From a bacterium (lineage in GTDB: Bacteria > Bacteroidota > Bacteroidia > Bacteroidales > Bacteroidaceae), in assembly GCA_004562975.1 (NCBI GenBank), contig SFQP01000007.1:1-26587 (forward strand): 26,587 nucleotides of DNA. Reading direction: 5' to 3'. This document shows positions 17,225 through 24,438 of this stretch, piece by piece. The translations under genes and the position numbers were made by a program. Every line of letters starts with the position of its first letter. Within the stretch, counting starts at the first letter, position 1. The notes beneath the pieces were generated by a model that ran no database searches, was not told the DNA's origin, and saw nothing but the letters and a program-made list of their open reading frames with translations.

Positions 17225-17612
17225 ATGGCAGAGACACATCATGAAAAACCACAGACAACGCAAACCCACTTCCAGCTGAGAGACAAGCATGTCTGCATAC
17301 TTCTGGCTGCCATTCTTGTCGTGCTGGGGGCATTCGCGTATCAATCCTATCAGGACTGGCAGGCGGAAGTTGAAGAGGTCAATAGACAGACGCAGATTTT
17401 TTTTGTCTGGCGGGTCCAGGATAAGCAGTTACGCCCAAATCCAGAAATGTATAGACGGTGTTGATGAAACCTTTGCGTGTAAGCACGAACATCTGGAACT
17501 GGTCAAATCCCACTTACATGCCTGCCTGGCCGGCCGTATCCCATTTGAAGAAAGTCCCTTTGCCAAACGCTGGACGGAACAATACCAATATTATTTCACA
17601 GTAAAAGAATAA
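17225..17612 (+). pseudogene. Small single-pass membrane protein gene, frameshifted at a T8 run
   Basis: The reading frame from ATG 17225 gives MAETHHEKPQTTQTHFQLRD, a transmembrane segment CILLAAILVVLGAFAY (about residues 24-39) and a charged stretch DWQAEVEEVNRQTQIFF, then runs into a stop at 17462-17464. The +1 frame continues seamlessly from the T8 run at 17397-17404 with LSGGSRISSYAQIQKCIDGV and ends ..RWTEQYQYYFTVKE at 17610-17612. Removing one T joins both parts into a protein of about 128 residues with one TM helix and an outer domain with two Cys (KCIDG, FACKHEH). I do not recognise the family. It could be a phase-variable gene, a recent pseudogene or a sequencing error; the sequence alone cannot decide. 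It lies just after the tRNA-Arg terminator, in AT-richer DNA than its neighbours. Confidence 0.6.
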
Positions 17613-17661
17613 CCGTTCGCAGAAAGCTTGTTTAGCGAAACAGTTTCGAGACCAATAGTGT

Positions 17662-17742
17662 CCTAAATAAAATGTTCAAAATTCAGGTCAAGTCGCATCA
17701 AACCGGTGTGTCTTGACCTGAATTTTGAACATTTTATTTAGG
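17662..17742. repeat. Perfect 31-bp inverted repeat with 19-nt loop
   Basis: Arms 17662-17692 and 17712-17742 are exact reverse complements over all 31 positions, beginning CCTAAATAAAATG and ending CATTTTATTTAGG. The loop is 17693-17711. There is no T-tract just after the 3' arm. Such a long perfect palindrome may be an insertion-sequence remnant, a MITE-like element or a very stable RNA hairpin. The gap 17613-17981 holds this repeat and the hairpin at 17894-17948, and no gene that can be supported. Confidence 0.85.
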
Positions 17743-17893
17743 TCAGAAGCTATGGAAAGGGACACACGACTGTCCTACGTTACAACCGTACTGTGTCAGC
17801 CTTGAAATCATCGTGAAAAAAAGGTGGCTTGATGAGTTTGGCAAGCTAGGGGTCGTAAAGTTGGCCTACCGTCAAATTAGAAGTGCAACAAAT

Positions 17894-17948
17894 CCTCCGC
17901 CCTCCTTCGTCCTTGGAGCGTAGCGGAAAGGGCGAAGGAGAGCGGAGG
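17894..17948. repeat. 21-bp near-perfect inverted repeat
   Basis: Arms 17894-17914 and 17928-17948 match at 19 of 21 positions around a 13-nt loop. They carry CCTCCG and CTCCTTCG and their complements. The element is GC-rich inside AT-rich DNA and lies just past the hicB stop on the other strand, but it has no T-run on either side. Confidence 0.7.
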
Positions 17949-17981
17949 ACATCGTGTATAGTTGCCAGCAATACAAAACCT

Positions 17982-18386
17982 CTATTTCAAAAGGTGAACT
18001 CTTGACAGCTCATCCCCAAAAATACGTATGGAGTTCTCTATCCTATCCACTTGTTGCCTGCGTGGTTTCGACCGTCCGTTCATATATGCCCAAAGTTGTT
18101 TTTGGTGTATGCCCGTAATCCTTTCAAGTCCGGAAAGGGACATCAGTGCACCATAATGGAGCAACAGCGTTTGCACATCAAAGTGCCATTCAATTTCATA
18201 TTCTTCTTTGAGTATAGCCGGCCACTCATCAGAAGGTAATGTTTGCTTTATTTCTTCGATGGACTTGAGCACATCAGTCTGGCAATCCTTGATGCTGTTT
18301 CCTGCCCCATATATCCCTTCACCGTTTACGGAATAGGCTCCAAAGCTGTCCTTGCTTGCGCAAATGTTTACAACCAACTTTTTCAT
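17982..18386 (-). CDS. hicB: HicB-like antitoxin with C-terminal helix-turn-helix
   Basis: The antitoxin partner of the HicA-like gene just upstream, 134 residues. The N-terminal half MKKLVVNICASKDSFGAYSV..GIYGAGNSIKDCQTDVLKSIEE matches the HicB partial RNase-H-like fold. Residues about 82-126 (LSGLERITGIHQKQLWAYMNGRSKPRRQQVDRI) look like an XRE-type helix-turn-helix used for autoregulation. The frame is open for 24 further codons upstream, but MKKLVVNI is the family start, leaving a 44-nt spacer after hicA. HicB would bind and neutralise HicA and probably repress the operon. Base composition is AT-richer than the core genes, in keeping with horizontal acquisition. Confidence 0.85.
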   Translation of the reverse strand: MKKLVVNICASKDSFGAYSVNGEGIYGAGNSIKDCQTDVLKSIEEIKQTLPSDEWPAILKEEYEIEWHFDVQTLLLHYGALMSLSGLERITGIHQKQLWAYMNGRSKPRRQQVDRIENSIRIFGDELSRVHLLK

Positions 18387-18430
18387 ATCGATCTTGATTA
18401 TTTGTTTTGAAATTTGAGACAGGGACTTAA

Positions 18431-18610
18431 TCAAAGTCCCATGTCTCTTGCAATACATTTTCTTAGCGGCTCAGGCATTTCTTTTGCCCCATGGAATGGA
18501 ACAGGTTTTGAGAGTTTGCCGTCTTTCGTATAGAAGTAATGGCTTCCCGTTGCATGGCTGAATTTCCATCCGGCTTTTTTGATTATGTTGTGGAATTCTT
18601 TGTACTTCAT
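18431..18610 (-). CDS. hicA: HicA-like mRNA interferase toxin
   Basis: A 59-residue protein with the HicA double-stranded-RNA-binding-like fold: MKYKEFHNIIKKAGWKFSHA, then GSHYFYTKDGK with the catalytic His24, then VPFHGAKEMPEPLRKCIARD. Length and the G-S-H motif are typical. HicA toxins cleave mRNA and tmRNA and stop translation; HicB blocks them. The ATG at 18610 is chosen because the family begins with the K-x-K-E-F helix; in-frame codons upstream would add an unrelated tail. The toxin-first order and the 44-nt spacer fit one operon. No missing residue is evident, so the toxin is probably active. Confidence 0.88.
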   Translation of the reverse strand: MKYKEFHNIIKKAGWKFSHATGSHYFYTKDGKLSKPVPFHGAKEMPEPLRKCIARDMGL

Positions 18611-18631
18611 TGTTTCTTTATTCGACAATGC

Positions 18632-18676
18632 AAATATTGTAATATTTCTATTATTAGCAAAAGAAATAATAGAAAT
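18632..18676 (-). promoter_or_regulatory. Palindromic operator-like region upstream of hicA
   Basis: Two palindromes lie 22-66 nt before the hicA start. AAATATT/AATATTT (18632-18638, 18641-18647) has a 2-nt spacer. ATTTCTATTATT/AATAATAGAAAT (18644-18655, 18665-18676) is a perfect 12-bp repeat with a 9-nt spacer. A weak -7-like AATATTTG lies across them on the minus strand. Autorepression by HicB is the expected use. Confidence 0.6.
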
Positions 18677-18768
18677 TTTTCGTGTTTTTACCAATCACTT
18701 GTAACTGGTAAAATAAGAGGTATATTATATGTGGACAGCGTTAACGAATGTAAACTGCAAAGTTTCTG

Positions 18769-18869
18769 TTGCACTACTTTGCTTCGCCAAGACAGGCGGC
18801 GGCTCGGCAAAGGAAAACAAAAACCTGCGGTTTCTTTTTTCCTTTGCACTCGCCTTGCACTATCTTTGC
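18769..18869 (+). repeat. Promoter-bearing hairpin repeat, copy A
   Basis: This copy is related to the two copies at 21252-21425. Hairpin 1 pairs CTTTGC (18777-18782) with GCAAAG (18807-18812), with CGCC/GGCG inside. Hairpin 2 reuses the same GCAAAG in the arm 18807-18825, which matches 18829-18847 at 17 of 19 positions. The two hairpins exclude each other. The last 21 nt (18849-18869), which include TATCTTTG, are identical to 21426-21446. The segment 18677-18768 before it holds no gene. Confidence 0.8.
18861..18868 (+). promoter_or_regulatory. -7 element of the DUF5063-exonuclease-RlmI operon
   Basis: TATCTTTG fits TAnnTTTG. Only 8 nt separate it from the ATG at 18877, so the mRNA would have almost no leader. 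No TTTG occurs at the ideal -33 spacing; the nearest is 18843-18846. Confidence 0.6.
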
Positions 18870-18876
18870 ACTCGCT

Positions 18877-19389
18877 ATGCAAAAAGAAGAAAACTACTTA
18901 TATTCTCCCGAAGTGCTCGAATTCGTCACCGTAAGCACCGAATACTGCAAATACCTGGAACAATGCCAAGGCGTGACAGCAGAGGAATTCTGCCGGGTGA
19001 TGCGCGGACTGCTCCCTATGCTCTACCTGAAAATGACATGGATGGACTCCGTGCCCGAAACGGAGGGATGGAACAGCCCAAAAGTGACAGAAGAGGACTA
19101 TGACTTTATACGCGCCTCTGTAGCCGCCGTGCTGGGCGACAAGGATGACTTCCTGGAAGTGTTCGTAGAAGATTTCAAATATTCCGAGCAACCGGTTCTG
19201 TGTACGGTCAGCGAAAATCTGGCCGACATCTACCAACAACTGCGCGAGCTGGCCGCTGCGTTCAGCGAAGGGTACGAAGAGGCCATGCAGGTGGCCCTCT
19301 ACGAAACGGCCCAGGAGTTCAGACTGCAATGGGGACAGAAACTGCTGGGCGCACTGCGCGCACTGCACGATGTGGCCATGCAGTATTAA
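18877..19389 (+). CDS. DUF5063 domain protein
   Basis: A 170-residue, all-helical, acidic cytoplasmic protein of the uncharacterised DUF5063 family, seen mainly in Bacteroidetes. The start YLYSPEVLEFVTVSTEYCKYLE and the segment LPMLYLKMTWMDSVPE are the parts I recognise. There is no signal peptide, TM segment or catalytic motif. The ATG at 18877 is taken because upstream in-frame codons only translate the repeat. It begins a three-gene run with a 3'-5' exonuclease and RlmI, an arrangement I know from other Bacteroides genomes, which suggests a link to RNA processing or ribosome biogenesis. That function is inference. Confidence 0.85.
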   Translation: MQKEENYLYSPEVLEFVTVSTEYCKYLEQCQGVTAEEFCRVMRGLLPMLYLKMTWMDSVPETEGWNSPKVTEEDYDFIRASVAAVLGDKDDFLEVFVEDFKYSEQPVLCTVSENLADIYQQLRELAAAFSEGYEEAMQVALYETAQEFRLQWGQKLLGALRALHDVAMQY

Positions 19390-19419
19390 CGGAAAACGCT
19401 CTAAGGCACGACAAGCATC

Positions 19420-20028
19420 ATGAGAGAACTTCACATAAAAACAGACAAGAACCTTATCCACGAACTGCCACGCTTCGTCTTTGAAGGACGCATCATCGTG
19501 ATACAAAGCGAGGAGGAAACTGTCCGGGCGGTCAAAGCCCTGCGCTGTTCACCCATCCTGGGCATCGACACCGAAACGCGCCCCACATTCCGACGGGGTG
19601 AAACGCACAAAGTATCGCTGCTGCAAATCGCTGATGAACATATTTGCTTCCTTTTCAGGCTGAACGAAATAGGGTTTCCGCAGCCGTTGGTCAATTTGCT
19701 GGCTGACAGGCAGGTGCTGAAAGTGGGACTGTCGCTTCACGACGATTTCATGATGCTGCGCAAAAGGAACGAACAGTTCACCCCCAAAAACTTCATTGAC
19801 CTGCAGGACTTTGTCAAAGAGATGGGCATCGAAGACATGAGTCTGCAGAAACTCTACGCCAACGTGTTCCGCAAACGCATCTCCAAATCGGCCCGGCTGT
19901 CGAACTGGGAAGCCGACGTTCTCTCCGAATCGCAAAAACAGTATGCCGCCACTGACGCCATTACCTGCATCCAACTTTACAAAGAACTCAAAGAGTTGAA
20001 GGAAAGCGGAGAGTATATCCTCGTATAA
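19420..20028 (+). CDS. 3'-5' exonuclease of the DEDDy type (RNase D/WRN-like)
   Basis: A 202-residue single-domain exonuclease. Motif I is LGIDTETRP with Asp50 and Glu52. Motif II is KVGLSLHDDFMML with Asp109 at the position of the WRN-type Asp. Motif III is YAATDAITC with Tyr175 and Asp179. All metal ligands and the Tyr are present, so the enzyme should be active. There is no HRDC domain, so it is not a full-length RNase D; it belongs with the small one-domain 3'-5' exonuclease-domain proteins. Substrate (DNA or structured RNA) is not determinable, but co-location with RlmI suggests RNA. It follows DUF5063 by 30 nt and precedes RlmI by 39 nt in the same direction. Confidence 0.92.
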   Translation: MRELHIKTDKNLIHELPRFVFEGRIIVIQSEEETVRAVKALRCSPILGIDTETRPTFRRGETHKVSLLQIADEHICFLFRLNEIGFPQPLVNLLADRQVLKVGLSLHDDFMMLRKRNEQFTPKNFIDLQDFVKEMGIEDMSLQKLYANVFRKRISKSARLSNWEADVLSESQKQYAATDAITCIQLYKELKELKESGEYILV

Positions 20029-20067
20029 CGCCCCCCTTTCACTCCTTATTATATATAAGCCTATATC

Positions 20068-21249
20068 ATGATATATACTTTCACATTGCGACGCGGCAAG
20101 GCGGAAAGCCTGAAACGCTTCCACCCGTGGGTGTTTTCCGGTGCCATTGACCGCTGCGACGGCAAGCCGCAGGAGGGCGATCTGGTCCGCGTCGTTTCGC
20201 ACGAAGGCGAAGTGCTGGGCTACGGCCACTGCCAGATAGGTTCTATCGCCGTGCGTATGCTTACCTTCGGCGATGAAACGGTGGATGCCGCCTTTTGGCA
20301 GCAACGCCTTGCCGAGGCGTTCAGGATGAGAAAAACCCTGAGGCTTTCCGGACGCGCTGACAATGACATTTACCGCCTGGTTCACGGCGAAGGCGACCGC
20401 CTGCCGGGACTCATTGTGGATGTGTACGGACGGACGGCGGTGATGCAGGCGCACTCGGTGGGCATGCACGTGAACCGCGAAACCATCGCGAAGGCATTGG
20501 TGGCAGCTTCGGGAGGGCTGATTGACAATGTCTATTATAAATCGGAAACCACCCTGCCCTACAAAGCTGACCTGCATGGCGAAAACGGCTTCCTGCTGGG
20601 CAACGATGAGGGGAACGTGGCTACGGAAAACGGGCTGCGCTTCCACATTGACTGGCTCAACGGACAGAAAACGGGTTTCTTCGTGGACCAACGCGAAAAC
20701 CGCTCCTTGCTGGAACACTACGCGCCCGGAAGACAAGTGCTGAATATGTTTTGCTATACCGGCGGCTTCAGCGTCTATGCCCTGCGCGGCGGAGCGGAAT
20801 TGGTGCATTCGGTGGATGCTTCGGCAAAAGCCATTGAACTGACACGGGCCAATGTGGAACTGAACTTCCCCGGCGACCTACGGCATGAGGCTTACACGGC
20901 CGATGCCTTCAAATACCTGGAAGAGGCGGGCAACAACTACGACCTCATCGTACTCGACCCTCCGGCTTTCGCCAAACACCGCGACGCTCTTCGCAATGCG
21001 CTGAAGGGGTACACACGGCTCAACGCCATGGCGTTCCGCAAAATCAAGCCAGGAGGTATTCTCTTCACTTTCAGCTGTTCACAGGCTGTCAGCAAAGAGC
21101 AATTCCGCTTGGCGGTGTTCACTGCGGCCACCCAGAGCGGACGGCATGTGCGCATCCTCCACCAGCTGCACCAACCGGCTGACCACCCCATCAACATCTA
21201 CCATCCCGAGGGGGAATACCTGAAGGGACTGGTGCTCTACGTGGAATAG
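20068..21249 (+). CDS. rlmI: 23S rRNA (cytosine-C5) methyltransferase, RlmI family
   Basis: A 393-residue SAM-dependent rRNA methyltransferase; in E. coli RlmI methylates C1962 of 23S rRNA. The N-terminal PUA domain (residues 1-75: LRRGKAESLKRFHPWVFSGA, EGDLVRVVSHEGEVLGYGH) binds RNA. The middle has RLVHGEGDRLPGLIVDVYG and FFVDQRENRSLL. The Rossmann methyltransferase has NMFCYTGGFSVYAL (motif I), DPPAFAK (297-303) and FSCSQAVS with the likely catalytic Cys337. Length and domain order match the family. The repeat copies begin 2 nt after the TAG stop. Confidence 0.93.
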   Translation: MIYTFTLRRGKAESLKRFHPWVFSGAIDRCDGKPQEGDLVRVVSHEGEVLGYGHCQIGSIAVRMLTFGDETVDAAFWQQRLAEAFRMRKTLRLSGRADNDIYRLVHGEGDRLPGLIVDVYGRTAVMQAHSVGMHVNRETIAKALVAASGGLIDNVYYKSETTLPYKADLHGENGFLLGNDEGNVATENGLRFHIDWLNGQKTGFFVDQRENRSLLEHYAPGRQVLNMFCYTGGFSVYALRGGAELVHSVDASAKAIELTRANVELNFPGDLRHEAYTADAFKYLEEAGNNYDLIVLDPPAFAKHRDALRNALKGYTRLNAMAFRKIKPGGILFTFSCSQAVSKEQFRLAVFTAATQSGRHVRILHQLHQPADHPINIYHPEGEYLKGLVLYVE

Positions 21250-21251
21250 GC

Positions 21252-21339
21252 CTCGCCTTGCACTACTTTGCTGCGCCAAGATAGGCGGCGGCTCGGCAAA
21301 GAAAATGCAAATCCGTCACGCTTTGCATCTTGCTTTGCG
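21252..21339 (+). repeat. Promoter-bearing hairpin repeat, copy B (88 bp)
   Basis: First of two tandem units after rlmI. Hairpin 1 pairs CTTTGC (21266-21271) with GCAAAG (21296-21301). Hairpin 2 pairs GCAAAG..ATGCAAA with TTTGCAT..CTTTGC (about 21296-21338). The -7 position of this copy reads CTACTTTG and is one base short of TAnnTTTG. Confidence 0.8.
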
Positions 21340-21447
21340 CTCGCCTTGCACACTTTGCTTCGCCAAGACAGGCGGCGGCTCGGCAAAGAAAATGCAAATC
21401 CTTTGGCTTTGCATTTTGCTTTGCGCTCGCCTTGCACTATCTTTGCC
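21340..21447 (+). repeat. Promoter-bearing hairpin repeat, copy C and terminal partial unit
   Basis: Unit C (21340-21425, 86 bp) has the same two hairpins as copies A and B; its second stem is AAAATGCAAA/TTTGCATTTT, perfect over 10 bp. A partial unit (21426-21447) follows with the intact -7 element TATCTTTG. Its first 21 nt are identical to 18849-18869. Confidence 0.8.
21415..21445 (+). promoter_or_regulatory. Promoter of thrS, supplied by the repeat
   Basis: TTTG at 21415-21418, 19 nt, then TATCTTTG at 21438-21445 match the Bacteroidota consensus. The TTTG belongs to the descending arm of the second hairpin of copy C. Confidence 0.75.
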
Positions 21448-21605
21448 CCCAAATAAAGTATAAGAGTATAAAAATCTGGAAAAGGACAGTTGCGTTCGGA
21501 CAGCCTGCTTCCGCAAACGACAAGTCTTACGACATCCGAACATCTTTTGACCCTATCACCAGAACTCTCCTTCAAAATCTGCAATAAATCAAACAAACAT
21601 AAAAT
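21446..21605 (+). promoter_or_regulatory. Long leader of thrS with alternative pairings
   Basis: About 155 nt separate the -7 element from the start codon. GTTCGGA (21494-21500) can pair with TCCGAAC (21535-21541), while TTGCG (21490-21494) can pair with CGCAA (21512-21516). No T-box specifier/antiterminator pair was recognised. Autoregulation by ThrRS, as in E. coli, is possible but not shown. Confidence 0.4.
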
Positions 21606-23549
21606 ATGATTAAGATTACTTTCCCCGACGGCTCCGTTCGCGAATACGAAAACGGCGTAACGGGCCTACAAATAGCTGAAAGCATCTCCTCACGTCTGGC
21701 ACAGGACGTGTTGGCCTGTGGCGTGAACGGCGAAACGGTGGAACTGAACAGACCCATCCACGAAGACGCTGCCATCCAGCTTTACAAATGGGACGACGAA
21801 CAGGGCAAACATGCCTTCTGGCACACTTCGGCACACCTGATGGCCGAAGCCATGCAGGAACTCTGGCCCGGCACACAATTCGGCATCGGACCTGCAATCG
21901 AAAACGGTTTTTATTATGACGTGATGCCCCCCGAAGGCGTAACCATCAGCGAAAGCGATTTCCCGAAAATCGAAAAGAAAATGCAGGAACTGGTGCAGCG
22001 CAAAGAGGCATTGGTACGTCAGGACATCTCGAAGGCCGACGCCCTGAAATTCTTCGGTGATCACGGACAGACTTATAAGAACGAACTGATTGCCGAGCTG
22101 GAAGACGGACACATCACTACCTATACGCAAGGAGCCTACACCGACCTTTGCCGGGGCCCGCACTTGATGACAACAGCCCCCATCAAGGCCGTGAAAGTGA
22201 TGGCCGTAAGCTCCGCCTATTGGCGCGGTGACGAGAAACGCCCGCAGATGACCCGCGTTTACGGCATTTCCTTCCCCAAGAAGAAGTTGCTCGACGAATA
22301 TCTCCAACTGCTGGAAGAAGCCAAACGCCGCGACCACCGCAAAATCGGCAAGGAAATGGAACTTTTCATGTTCTCCGAACTGGTGGGCAAGGGTCTGCCC
22401 ATGTGGCTGCCCAAAGGAACGGCACTCCGACTGCGCTTGGAGGATTTCTTGAAGAAAATCCAGAAACGCTATGGTTATCAACAGGTTATGACACCGCACA
22501 TCGGTTCCAAAAACCTGTATGTGACCTCCGGCCACTACGCCAAATACGGCAAAGACTCCTTCCAGCCCATCCACACCCCCGAGGAGGGCGAAGAGTATAT
22601 GCTCAAACCCATGAACTGCCCGCACCACTGCGCCATCTTCGCCTGGAAACCGCGCTCCTACAAGGACCTGCCGCTGCGTCTGGCCGAGTTCGGCACGGTC
22701 TACCGCTACGAGCAGAGCGGTGAGCTCCACGGACTGACACGTGTGCGCGGCTTCACGCAGGACGATGCCCACATCTTCTGTGCACCCGACCAGGTGAAAG
22801 GCGAATTCCTGCGCGTAATGGACATCATCATGATTATCTTCCGCGCCCTCAAATTCGACAAGTTTGAGGCTCAGATCTCCTTGCGCGACAAGGTGAACCG
22901 CGAAAAGTACATTGGTTCGGAAGAGAACTGGGAACGTGCCGAACGCGCCATCATCGAAGCCTGTGAGGAAAAGGGCTTGCCCGCCCACATCGAATACGGC
23001 GAAGCAGCTTTCTACGGGCCCAAGCTGGACTTCATGGTGAAGGATGCCCTCGGCCGCCGCTGGCAGCTGGGCACCATCCAGGTGGACTACAACCTGCCCG
23101 AACGCTTCAACCTGGAATACACCGGTGCCGACAACCAGAAACACCGCCCGGTCATGATTCACCGCGCCCCCTTCGGCTCCATGGAACGCTTCGTGGCCGT
23201 ACTCATCGAGCATACTGCCGGCCACTTCCCCCTCTGGCTCACCCCGGACCAAGTGGCCATCCTGCCCATCTCGGACAAGTACAACGACTATGCCCAGCAA
23301 GTCTGCAAGCAGCTCGACGAACAAAACGTACGTGCCTACGTCGATGACCGCTCCGAAAAGATTGGCCGCAAAATCCGTGACAACGAGATGAAACACGTGC
23401 CCTATCTGCTCGTAGTGGGCGAAAAAGAAGCCGCCGAAGGCACCGTGGCCGTCCGCAAACAGGGAGAAGGCGACCAAGGCAGCCTTTCCATCGAAGATTT
23501 TGCAAAGAAAATCAACGATGAAGTGACCGCAATGACCAAAAATTACTAA
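21606..23549 (+). CDS. thrS: Threonyl-tRNA synthetase
   Basis: A class II aminoacyl-tRNA synthetase of 647 residues charging tRNA-Thr. It has the N-terminal TGS domain ([20 protein letters not shown]), the editing domain ([14 protein letters not shown] and [10 protein letters not shown]), the catalytic core ([40 protein letters not shown]) and the anticodon-binding domain ([10 protein letters not shown] onward). The zinc ligands correspond to Cys338, His389 and His519. No residue is missing. The start ATG fits the TGS beginning exactly. It is expressed from the repeat-borne promoter through a 155-nt leader and is followed by the IF3-L35-L20 genes, the common bacterial order. Confidence 0.98.
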   Translation: MIKITFPDGSVREYENGVTGLQIAESISSRLAQDVLACGVNGETVELNRPIHEDAAIQLYKWDDEQGKHAFWHTSAHLMAEAMQELWPGTQFGIGPAIENGFYYDVMPPEGVTISESDFPKIEKKMQELVQRKEALVRQDISKADALKFFGDHGQTYKNELIAELEDGHITTYTQGAYTDLCRGPHLMTTAPIKAVKVMAVSSAYWRGDEKRPQMTRVYGISFPKKKLLDEYLQLLEEAKRRDHRKIGKEMELFMFSELVGKGLPMWLPKGTALRLRLEDFLKKIQKRYGYQQVMTPHIGSKNLYVTSGHYAKYGKDSFQPIHTPEEGEEYMLKPMNCPHHCAIFAWKPRSYKDLPLRLAEFGTVYRYEQSGELHGLTRVRGFTQDDAHIFCAPDQVKGEFLRVMDIIMIIFRALKFDKFEAQISLRDKVNREKYIGSEENWERAERAIIEACEEKGLPAHIEYGEAAFYGPKLDFMVKDALGRRWQLGTIQVDYNLPERFNLEYTGADNQKHRPVMIHRAPFGSMERFVAVLIEHTAGHFPLWLTPDQVAILPISDKYNDYAQQVCKQLDEQNVRAYVDDRSEKIGRKIRDNEMKHVPYLLVVGEKEAAEGTVAVRKQGEGDQGSLSIEDFAKKINDEVTAMTKNY

Positions 23550-23554
23550 CTTTG
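23547..23554 (+). promoter_or_regulatory. Candidate -7 element overlapping the thrS stop
   Basis: TAACTTTG fits TAnnTTTG and begins with the TAA stop codon of thrS. No TTTG lies at the usual -33 distance. If active it would give infC a leader of about 115 nt. Confidence 0.4.
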
Positions 23555-23596
23555 CCGCCGCTTTTAAGCAGAATGCACAAAGTCAAAGCTTGAAAA

Positions 23597-23646
23597 CGAA
23601 AAGACATCAGCGTTTGGCATTGGACAAACCATGTCTTTTCGCTTTT
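23597..23646 (+). terminator. Hairpin between thrS and infC: terminator or attenuator
   Basis: CGAAAAGACAT (23597-23607) and ATGTCTTTTCG (23631-23641) form a perfect 11-bp stem with GTTTG/CAAAC (23612-23616, 23625-23629) inside. CTTTT follows. It may reduce read-through from thrS or regulate infC-rpmI-rplT. Confidence 0.7.
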
Positions 23647-23674
23647 GGGCTTTCCAAACAAAAAATACAACTGA

Positions 23675-24349
23675 ATGCCAGCACCGCAGAAACCACGCCG
23701 CGACCGCAACAAGCCGGAACACCGCATCAACGAACAAATCCGTTGCCGTGAGGTGCGCATCGTAGGCGACGATGTTGAATCTGAAGTAATGCCCACCCGC
23801 CAAGCCATCCAGCTTGCCCAACAAAAAGGGGTTGACTTGGTCGAAATCTCTCCCAACGCCGAACCACCCGTTTGCCGGCTCATCAACTACTCAAAGTTTC
23901 TTTACCAACAAAAGAAACGCCAAAAAGAGCTGAAAGCCAAACAGGTGAAAATTGAGGTGAAGGAAATACGCTTCGGACCGCAAACCGACGAACACGACTA
24001 CAACTTCAAGCTGAAACACGCCAAGGAATTCCTCTCCGATGGCGACAAGGTAAAGGCATACGTGTTCTTCCGTGGACGGTCCATCCTCTTCAAGGAACAA
24101 GGCGAAGTGCTGCTCCTGCGGTTTGCCAACGATCTGGAAGAGTATGGCAAAGTGGAACAGATGCCGGTTCTCGAAGGCAAACGCATGATTCTCTTTATCG
24201 CTCCCAAGAAATCAGGAGGGGCGAAGAAAGCTGAAAGCCACAACGAAGCCAACGAAACCCCTGCCGAAGAGCCCAAAATCAAGAAGGCACCTCAGGTAAA
24301 AGCCAAGAAGGAATACCAAGGCCCGCGCGTTGAAGGTGAAGAATTCTAA
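23675..24349 (+). CDS. infC: Translation initiation factor IF-3
   Basis: IF3 binds the 30S subunit and ensures correct start-codon and initiator-tRNA selection. The N-terminal domain is [18 protein letters not shown], then [25 protein letters not shown]. The C-terminal domain is [44 protein letters not shown] and [15 protein letters not shown]. The start is an ordinary ATG, unlike the AUU of E. coli, and it cannot extend upstream because a TGA (23672-23674) touches it. At 224 residues it carries a charged Lys/Glu-rich extension of about 45 residues after IAPKK ([20 protein letters not shown]..). Its role is unknown. Confidence 0.97.
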   Translation: MPAPQKPRRDRNKPEHRINEQIRCREVRIVGDDVESEVMPTRQAIQLAQQKGVDLVEISPNAEPPVCRLINYSKFLYQQKKRQKELKAKQVKIEVKEIRFGPQTDEHDYNFKLKHAKEFLSDGDKVKAYVFFRGRSILFKEQGEVLLLRFANDLEEYGKVEQMPVLEGKRMILFIAPKKSGGAKKAESHNEANETPAEEPKIKKAPQVKAKKEYQGPRVEGEEF

Positions 24350-24364
24350 AGCAGGAACCAAACA

Positions 24365-24391
24365 ACCGAAAGCTCGCGCGCTGCGTTCGGT
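24365..24391 (+). promoter_or_regulatory. Hairpin in the infC-rpmI spacer
   Basis: ACCGAA (24365-24370) and TTCGGT (24386-24391) form a 6-bp stem enclosing a GC-rich segment in which AGC/GCT can also pair. It could be a ribosomal-protein binding site; that is a guess. Confidence 0.35.
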
Positions 24392-24438
24392 ATCTCACGC
24401 AGCCGCAGTATATATTAACTCATTAACATACAAAGAAA

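Noticed and set aside
17813..17941. Coding-like trace starting VKKRWLDEFGKLGVV on the plus strand
   Set aside because: A short open stretch without an ATG start, within a repeat-rich gap; it could be a gene remnant but nothing supports it.
18387..18458. Extended start for the HicB-like protein
   Set aside because: The 24 added residues do not match the family and would overlap the hicA 3' end.
19549..20808. Antisense open frame spanning the exonuclease and rlmI
   Set aside because: It crosses two convincing genes and has no recognisable domain.
21690..23477. Long antisense open frame across thrS (595 codons)
   Set aside because: It is a shadow of thrS codon bias; no family features, and thrS is certain on the plus strand.
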